Assembly (NCBI GenBank): GCA_020161935.1
Contig: JAIUNI010000005.1
Coordinates: forward strand, 124,001 to 188,000
Direction: 5' to 3'
Source of the DNA: Chloroflexota bacterium
Lineage (GTDB): Bacteria; Chloroflexota; Anaerolineae; Aggregatilineales; Phototrophicaceae
Length of the DNA stretch: 64,000 bases
Below the pieces are notes generated by a model. It was not told where the DNA came from. It saw only the letters and a program-made list of their open reading frames with translations, and searched no databases. Made by a program: the position numbers and the translations under genes. Positions 59,367 through 64,000 of this stretch are shown here, piece after piece (within the stretch, counting starts at the first letter, position 1; every line of letters starts with the position of its first letter).

Positions 59367-60422
59367 TTGATTTCGCAATCGTTGACATCATTTGTTCGGC
59401 GCGGGTTGGTTGTGCTTGGGGCTTGCGCCGCGTTCGGGGTCGGGAGCGTGTTTGCACAGGATACCACGACCACCTGTGAAGAGGGTTTTCGCCTATTTGA
59501 CCATGAGGTTCTCGTAACCGATCCGGTTTGCATTCCTGAAAACCCGCAGCGGATCAATTACCTGATTTATGCTTCGTATCTGTATCCGTTTGGTGTGACA
59601 CCTGTTGGTGCATGGGGCTTTGAGCGCGACGCAGCCAACTTTCCGGTGATCGCGGACTGGATTTCGCAGGAAGGAATCGCTGACCTTGGATTACCGCCGA
59701 GCTTGGAAGCGCTGACGGCAACGCAGCCTGATCTGATGATTATGGCGGATACGCGGGTGACCGAGATTGTGGATGAGCTGCCGATGATCGCGCCTACACT
59801 CATCTATTCGGAAGGCGCGAATTGGCGTGACCGCCACTTGTTCCTCGGCGCGGTATTTGGGCAAGAAGCCGAGGCGGAAGCGCAGTTGGCTGTGGTTGAC
59901 CAGCGCATCAGCGAATTGAGCGCGGCTTTCACGGCGAAGTACGGCGATGTGACCGAGCAGAAGGCTTCACTCGTGCGTATTTTCGAGCCGGGGAATTATT
60001 TCCTCGCGAGCGAACGCTATACCAGCGTCGAAATCCTGACGCAAATCGGCTTCCAGATTGCCGAGGAAGTGCAAAATATCGATGCATGGGGTGTCAGTTT
60101 CGGGGACGAGGACATCAAACTGGCGAATGCCGATTTCACGATTTTGATTGGTTCGACCGGCGGCGCGAATAACCAGAGTGTGCAAGGCGAGGAAATGGTC
60201 GCCGAGTTGATGGCAAACCCATTGTGGAACACGCTCGATGCCTTCCAGAATGAGCAGGTTTTCGCGGTCGGGGATTATTTCCAGCAGTCGAGCTTGATGG
60301 CCGCGCACCAAATTGTGGATGAATACGAGCGTATTTTCGATGTCGAGATTGAAACGCCCAATCCATTTTTGAGCGCGGTTCAAGCGGAGGCGACACCAGA
60401 AGCGACTGAGGCAGCCAGTTAA
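59367..60422 (+). CDS. Iron-siderophore type ABC substrate-binding protein
   Basis: A 351-residue exported binding protein of the FepB/FhuD-like class (periplasmic-binding type III fold). The signal peptide is RRGLVVLGACAAFGVGSVFA; LGAC could be a lipobox, but signal peptidase I cleavage after VFA is equally possible. Features are PQRINYLIYASYLYPFGVTP, LPPSLEALTATQPDLMIMAD, RHLFLGAVFGQEAEAEAQLA, and a C-terminal helix region (SSLMAAHQIVDEYERIF). It starts at TTG eight bases after AAGGAG. No permease or ATPase gene is adjacent, so its transporter must be elsewhere. Confidence 0.85.
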   Translation: MISQSLTSFVRRGLVVLGACAAFGVGSVFAQDTTTTCEEGFRLFDHEVLVTDPVCIPENPQRINYLIYASYLYPFGVTPVGAWGFERDAANFPVIADWISQEGIADLGLPPSLEALTATQPDLMIMADTRVTEIVDELPMIAPTLIYSEGANWRDRHLFLGAVFGQEAEAEAQLAVVDQRISELSAAFTAKYGDVTEQKASLVRIFEPGNYFLASERYTSVEILTQIGFQIAEEVQNIDAWGVSFGDEDIKLANADFTILIGSTGGANNQSVQGEEMVAELMANPLWNTLDAFQNEQVFAVGDYFQQSSLMAAHQIVDEYERIFDVEIETPNPFLSAVQAEATPEATEAAS

Positions 60423-60450
60423 GCCACGACACATTTGACTCTGAAGTTTG

Positions 60451-60480
60451 AGCGAGGGATGATACATCTCTCGCTTTTGA
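60451..60480 (+). terminator. Terminator after the siderophore-binding protein gene
   Basis: AGCGAGGGATG, loop ATAC-like, ATCTCTCGCTTTT. A nine-pair stem with one G-T pair and a T run, about 28 bases after the stop. Confidence 0.82.
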
Positions 60481-60573
60481 TTCTGGTGTGCGACATTCCT
60501 ATTTATCTATACTTTGAATAACGGAAGTTGTATACTAAATACCCTTATAAACACACGCGGGACAAAGAACGAT

Positions 60574-61155
60574 ATGTTCAATGAGTTTGGCAGCGATTCT
60601 GAATTCTGGCAGGAACCCGATTTTCTATTGGCTGATCTGGTATCTGGCTTCGTCAATAAAGGTGGTATGGAACTTGGCATCACTTTATTCGTTAAGGGTT
60701 TGGTGCTGACGGGAACGCTGACCAGTGAACAGGATTACCTGAGGGCAATTAGTGGTATGTTCGCGGCACAGGCGAAAAAATCACTGGTGAACCCTTCACC
60801 AGAAGAACTGAGAAATACCGAGGAAGTTTTCGACTTCACCGGATTGGCTGAAGATGTGGATATGAACGAACTTTACGGGCAGGAAGACGGCGAGAAGAAA
60901 CCCGGTAAGCCACCCGCACGTACCGAGGCGGAAATCGAAGAAGACGACGACCGTACGATGCCCAACATTCGTTACCTGCACCTCAAAGATCCGGTGATTA
61001 TTCAACCGCAGCCGGCAGTGAGTTTTACCCATACACAGGTGTCGATTTTACGGGTGAAGCTGACCACGATTGATGGTTGGATGGTCGGTAGGGTGACGAT
61101 TGATGACGACATTACGGATTTTCCACCGGTCGCACCGAACGAAATCCGGCATTAA
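60574..61155 (+). CDS. GvpU-like hypothetical protein
   Basis: A 193-residue soluble protein. The first half, LLADLVSGFVNKGGMELGIT then LFVKGLVLTGTLTSEQDYLR, resembles the gas-vesicle accessory protein GvpU (a helix followed by an ITLxVxGxxxSGTLxSxxxY hairpin). The middle is acidic and charged (EIEEDDDRT), and the C-terminal part has beta strands (YLHLKDPVIIQPQPAV, ILRVKLTTIDGWMVGRVTID). No other gas vesicle gene is nearby, so a gas vesicle role is not claimed. ATG at 60574 is preferred over an upstream start at 60514. Confidence 0.6.
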   Translation: MFNEFGSDSEFWQEPDFLLADLVSGFVNKGGMELGITLFVKGLVLTGTLTSEQDYLRAISGMFAAQAKKSLVNPSPEELRNTEEVFDFTGLAEDVDMNELYGQEDGEKKPGKPPARTEAEIEEDDDRTMPNIRYLHLKDPVIIQPQPAVSFTHTQVSILRVKLTTIDGWMVGRVTIDDDITDFPPVAPNEIRH

Positions 61156-61156
61156 T

Positions 61157-61186
61157 AGTCGTTAGTTGATAGTCAGTAGTCCATAG
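61157..61186 (+). repeat. AGTNNNN heptad array after the GvpU-like gene
   Basis: Four units in AGT register: AGTCGTT, AGTTGAT, AGTCAGT, AGTCCAT, beginning one base after the TAA stop at 61153-61155. It is the reverse-complement form of the ACTNNNN family and leads directly into the terminator hairpin. Confidence 0.75.
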
Positions 61187-61219
61187 AAAGAGCGTGGTCA
61201 CGAAGCCGCGCTCTTTTTT
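61187..61219 (+). terminator. Terminator after the GvpU-like gene
   Basis: AAAGAGCGTGG and CCGCGCTCTTTTTT form a strong stem around a short loop, followed by a T run. Confidence 0.85.
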
Positions 61220-61277
61220 ATTTGCAGCGGCGAAGGTGAGGTTCGCTGCTGCAACGTTTGCTGCAAAATGGGTGTTT

Positions 61278-61749
61278 CTAGAGCAGGTGGCTGAGTTCTT
61301 CGGTGAGCGCTGTGGCGAGTTCAGGGCGACCGTGGAACTGCGCGGGTGTGTTTTGGAATAGGGCGATATGCCACTTATTATCGATTTGGGCAGCAACTAA
61401 CGATTGGATGGCGTTCGTTGATTTGGTTGATCGCCGTACTTCCCGGTGGGATCATGCCGACCACAGCGCGGAGTAGAGCTGTCTGCGGCGAGAGAAAACG
61501 GATTTCACGCACGAGGGCGACATATTCTGCTGTTTTGTGGTGGCCGAAGATGCCGCTAAGGGTCATCTCGATTTCGGATAGGCCGTTCATCAGGCTGCCG
61601 TCGAAGCCTATGACGCTGCCGTTATCGGCAAATCCGGCGGCGAAGGCGTGGGCATCCTGCGCGTTCCACGCTTCCAGCAATTGCACGTACAGGTTGAAGA
61701 TGGGTGTTTCTATTTCGTTAGCGGTTGTCGGTGCGATTTTGAGAAGCAT
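61278..61749 (-). pseudogene. SgcJ/EcaC (SnoaL-like, DUF4440) protein gene with a frameshift
   Basis: The frame from ATG 61749 encodes an NTF2-like fold start (IFNLYVQLLEAWNAQDAHAF, AAGFADNGSVIGFDGSLMNG, GHHKTAEYVALVREIRFLSP) but runs into a stop at 61378. Reading the next frame from about 61424 downstream gives the expected family C-terminus: STNAIQSLVAAQIDNKWHIA then LFQNTPAQFHGRP, ending ELSHLL and TAG at 61278. A single indel near 61415-61425 therefore splits a gene of about 157 codons. It is either a recent pseudogene or an assembly error. The promoter is intact. Confidence 0.82.
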
Positions 61750-61782
61750 GGTTTTATAGGTGAATGAGTAGGTTAAAATCTG

Positions 61783-61811
61783 ATTTTAGAACAAAATAGC
61801 TAAATTGTCAA
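61783..61811 (-). promoter_or_regulatory. Sigma70-type promoter of the frameshifted SgcJ-like gene
   Basis: On the minus strand, TTGACA (61811-61806) and TAAAAT (61788-61783) are exactly 17 bases apart. It lies about 34 bases before the ATG at 61749. This is the best consensus match found in the window. Confidence 0.82.
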
Positions 61812-61874
61812 GTTTGAGTTGGGTTAGAATAGTAGGCTGTATGGGGTGGGGGAGAAGGGTAACGAGGTGAAGGT

Positions 61875-62510
61875 GTGAGGATTGTACGGCGAATGCTATG
61901 GCGCTGGCGGCGGGTGATCGCGCTGGCGTTGGTGCTATGGATATGGGTGATGTTTGTGCTGGTGATTGTGATTGACGGCTACGGGCGGGTTGACCGCGCG
62001 CAACCTGCGGATGTGATCGTGGTGCTGGGGGCTGGTTTGCGGCGGGACAACCGACCCGGCCCTGCTTTGACGCGGCGGGCTGCCCATGCCGCGACGTTGT
62101 GGAACGAAGGTTATGCGCCGTATGTATTGTGTTCGGGCGGCAACCCCGGCAACCGCGACCGGAGCGAGGCCGCAGCTTGTGCTGAACTGCTGATGGCGGA
62201 TGGTGTGCCGGAAACGGCGATCCTCCTTGAGGAAGGCAGCCGCAGTACCGAGGAAAACGCAATATATACGCACCGGCTGATGCAGGAACGCGGTTGGCAG
62301 GTGGCGATTGTGGTGAGTGATGGTTATCACCTGTTCCGCGCACGGCGGTTATTCGCGAATGAGGGTGTGCCGGTGGTGACGAGTCCCGCCGATGTGCAGC
62401 CGAGTACGGGTGAGTATGTGGTGTTTTTGATGCGTGAAGTGGTGGCATTCCACTGGCAGTTGGTTAAAGAAGCGTTGAATTTGCAGGTGACGTATGTGCA
62501 GGGGATATGA
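61875..62510 (+). CDS. DUF218/YdcF-SanA-like membrane protein
   Basis: A 211-residue protein with an N-terminal helix (VIALALVLWIWVMFVLVIVI) and a DUF218 domain: DVIVVLGAGLRRDNRPGPAL, YVLCSGGNPGNRDRSEAAAC, ILLEEGSRSTEENAIYTHRL and VVSDGYHLFRARRLFANEGV. Relatives include E. coli SanA, YdcF and ElyC, linked to envelope integrity. The domain would face outside. The start is GTG at 61875, close to GAGGTGAAGG. Confidence 0.85.
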   Translation: MRIVRRMLWRWRRVIALALVLWIWVMFVLVIVIDGYGRVDRAQPADVIVVLGAGLRRDNRPGPALTRRAAHAATLWNEGYAPYVLCSGGNPGNRDRSEAAACAELLMADGVPETAILLEEGSRSTEENAIYTHRLMQERGWQVAIVVSDGYHLFRARRLFANEGVPVVTSPADVQPSTGEYVVFLMREVVAFHWQLVKEALNLQVTYVQGI

Positions 62511-62838
62511 GTAGAAGTGGAAGGTTAAAAGGGAAGGGTTGAGTAAGGTGTCGGAAGGCACAAGAAAATATTAACCGCCAAGTCGCCAAGATTATACACT
62601 CAAGAATGTTGGGTACTCCTGAATAGGGGAACTCAGTAGAGACATACTCAGAAGGGTTCAATCGGCGTGGGTTAGGCGTAGGGTAGGCGGATTACGAACT
62701 ACATATCGTTGGTTTAGGGTTTGTCATATAATCAAAATGAGACGAATGCCCGGTGTTTTGAGCAGGCAAAATGGATACACTGATTAATTGGCTCTCGTCA
62801 GCCACTGCTTTTACTTACGATTAGGGGGAAGAGGCATT
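62511..62838 (+). promoter_or_regulatory. Gap before the Ig-like domain protein
   Basis: No gene is seen. CCGCCAAGTCGCCAAG near 62576 resembles CTTGGCG-type repeats in element A near 6050-6085. TATAAT at 62727-62732 is a possible -10, but no good -35 is spaced for it. GGGGGAAGAGG just before 62839 is the ribosome site of the next gene. Confidence 0.35.
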
Positions 62839-64000
62839 ATGCGCCGATTCAAACTATGGCTTTTGGTCAGTTTATTGGTCAGTTTGAGCGCATCGACGCT
62901 GCTGGCGCAGGACGCAACCGGCGCACCGCTGCGTGTGGTGCAGTCGTCACCGGCGACAGGGCAGGAATTGGCGGCTGGCGAACCGGTCACGATCTCGTTC
63001 AACCAGCCGATTAACTGCGATACGAGCGGCGCGTTTAGCATTTCGCCAGCGGTCGAGGGCAGTGTGACCTGTGACAATGCGACGGCTTCAATCATCTTTA
63101 CACCGAGCCGTGATTATGCGCGGGCGACCCCCTATACCGTAACGATTAGTACGGCGCTGCAAGCGGTAAGCGGTGGCACGCTGCTTGAACCCTACACGTT
63201 GGAAGTCAACGGGCAGGGCTACCTCGAAGTGACCGATGTGCTGCCCAAAGATGGCAGTTTTGATATTGCGACCGACGCGGCAATCACGGTGATCTTCAAT
63301 CGTCCGGTTGTGCCGTTGGTTTCGTCTGAAGAAGCGGCGGCGCTGCCCAGCCCGATCACGATTTCGCCAGCGGTTGAGGGAACCGGCGAGTGGTTGAATA
63401 CGGCGATTTATGTCTTCCACCCTGAACCGGGTTTCGCGGGTGGCAGCCAATACACGGTGACTGTTAATCCCGATTTGACGGCGCAGGATGGGGCGACGCT
63501 CGAAGCGCTTTACAGTTGGTCATTCAGCACAGTTGAGCCGATGGTGGTTGAGGTGAACCCACAGGCACAGGCAACGGGTATCCTGCTGACGGACAGCGTA
63601 CAGGTAAAGTTCAACCAAGCGGTTGACCACACCAGCGCCGAGGCGGCCTTCTCACTGACGGATACGGACACCAACACAGCGGTTGACGGTACATTCGAGT
63701 GGGCGGAGGACAGCACTGGTTTCCGGTTCATCCCTGCTGAGTCCTTGAATATCGACACGGTATATGAGGCGGTGCTGAACGCGGGTGTCGAGGCGGTTGG
63801 CGGGGGCAAAGCGACGGCTGACGAAACCCGTTGGAGCTTTGTGACGGTGCCGAGTGCGGCGATTATTAGTACCGACCCGCAAGACGGCGCGACCGATGTT
63901 TACCCTTACGGCAGCATGACGATTTACTTTGCCTCGCAGATGAACGTGGAAACGCTGAAAGATAAGATCATGATTGAGCCGAAACCGTGGCGCGACCCTG
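62839..64000 (+). CDS. Secreted multi-domain protein with Ig-like (Big_5) repeats, N-terminal part
   Basis: The gene runs off the window with 387 codons visible and no stop. It has a signal peptide (RRFKLWLLVSLLVSLSASTL ending LAQ). At least four Big_5-type Ig-like repeats follow, each opening with a phrase such as VVQSSPATGQELAAGEPVTI, VLPKDGSFDIATDAAITVIF, VNPQAQATGILLTDSVQVKF or ISTDPQDGATDVYPYGSMTI, and containing an FNQP/FNRP/FNQA strand. In Chloroflexota such arrays often precede alpha-2-macroglobulin-like modules; that continuation is inferred and cannot be seen here. Confidence 0.85.
   Translation, partial: MRRFKLWLLVSLLVSLSASTLLAQDATGAPLRVVQSSPATGQELAAGEPVTISFNQPINCDTSGAFSISPAVEGSVTCDNATASIIFTPSRDYARATPYTVTISTALQAVSGGTLLEPYTLEVNGQGYLEVTDVLPKDGSFDIATDAAITVIFNRPVVPLVSSEEAAALPSPITISPAVEGTGEWLNTAIYVFHPEPGFAGGSQYTVTVNPDLTAQDGATLEALYSWSFSTVEPMVVEVNPQAQATGILLTDSVQVKFNQAVDHTSAEAAFSLTDTDTNTAVDGTFEWAEDSTGFRFIPAESLNIDTVYEAVLNAGVEAVGGGKATADETRWSFVTVPSAAIISTDPQDGATDVYPYGSMTIYFASQMNVETLKDKIMIEPKPWRDP

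Noticed and set aside
1..64000. tRNA or rRNA genes
   Set aside because: No cloverleaf with a GTTCRANYC-type arm or rRNA signature was noticed in any intergenic stretch; a covariance search would be needed to exclude them fully.

Overview
The window looks like a chromosomal segment of a Chloroflexota bacterium, probably Anaerolineae-like. This is an inference from gene content and protein style: TolB-like propeller lipoproteins, membrane-anchored TIR proteins, a YfhO-type membrane protein, a B12-dependent ribonucleotide reductase, PT-rich linkers and a peptidoglycan-type dcw cluster. No rRNA, tRNA or CRISPR array was seen. Most genes are GC-rich. Several patches are clearly more AT-rich: about 27530-28300, 38880-40770, and inteins 1 and 2 of the reductase.

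Layout. 1-5074: end of a propeller protein, a thioesterase, then a translationally coupled operon of propeller lipoprotein, glycerate kinase and two pol-beta-type nucleotidyltransferases. 5159-6150: a non-coding composite repeat (element A). 6147-9918: an operon of a membrane TIR-TPR protein and a secreted FGE-like protein. 10094-18259: a complete kdpFABCDE potassium uptake locus with an extra small membrane gene between kdpB and kdpC. 18270-25622: an unknown protein, a DedA protein, a two-gene sugar phosphorylase/glycoside hydrolase operon with a good promoter, and uvrC. 25755-28805: an accessory island with a PIN toxin-antitoxin pair, a second membrane TIR protein and a secreted PPC-like protein. 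28959-29876: an FHA-TM-thioredoxin fusion.

30058-49987 is the division and cell wall cluster: mraZ, rsmH, ftsL-like, ftsI, mraY, murD, ftsW, murG, murC, murB, ftsQ, ftsA, ftsZ, with no murE or murF. It is interrupted after ftsW by element B (an inverted relative of element A) and an AT-rich cassette (HNH nuclease, DUF2321-like zinc-ribbon protein, membrane pentapeptide-repeat protein). Between murG and murC lies a duplicated CvpA-like membrane gene whose copies are separated by a 58-bp tandem repeat.

50020-64000: a YfhO-like protein converging on ftsZ, a class II ribonucleotide reductase split by three LAGLIDADG inteins, an orphan siderophore-type binding protein, a GvpU-like protein, a frameshifted SnoaL/SgcJ-like gene, a DUF218 protein, and the start of a large secreted protein with Ig-like domains.

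The most unusual signals are: the composite repeats A and B, with a roughly 165-bp shared core in opposite orientation; a family of period-7 ACTNNNN arrays that repeatedly abut stop codons; the three reductase inteins, two of which use redox or radical cysteines of the enzyme as splicing nucleophiles; and the AT-rich cassette inside the dcw cluster.
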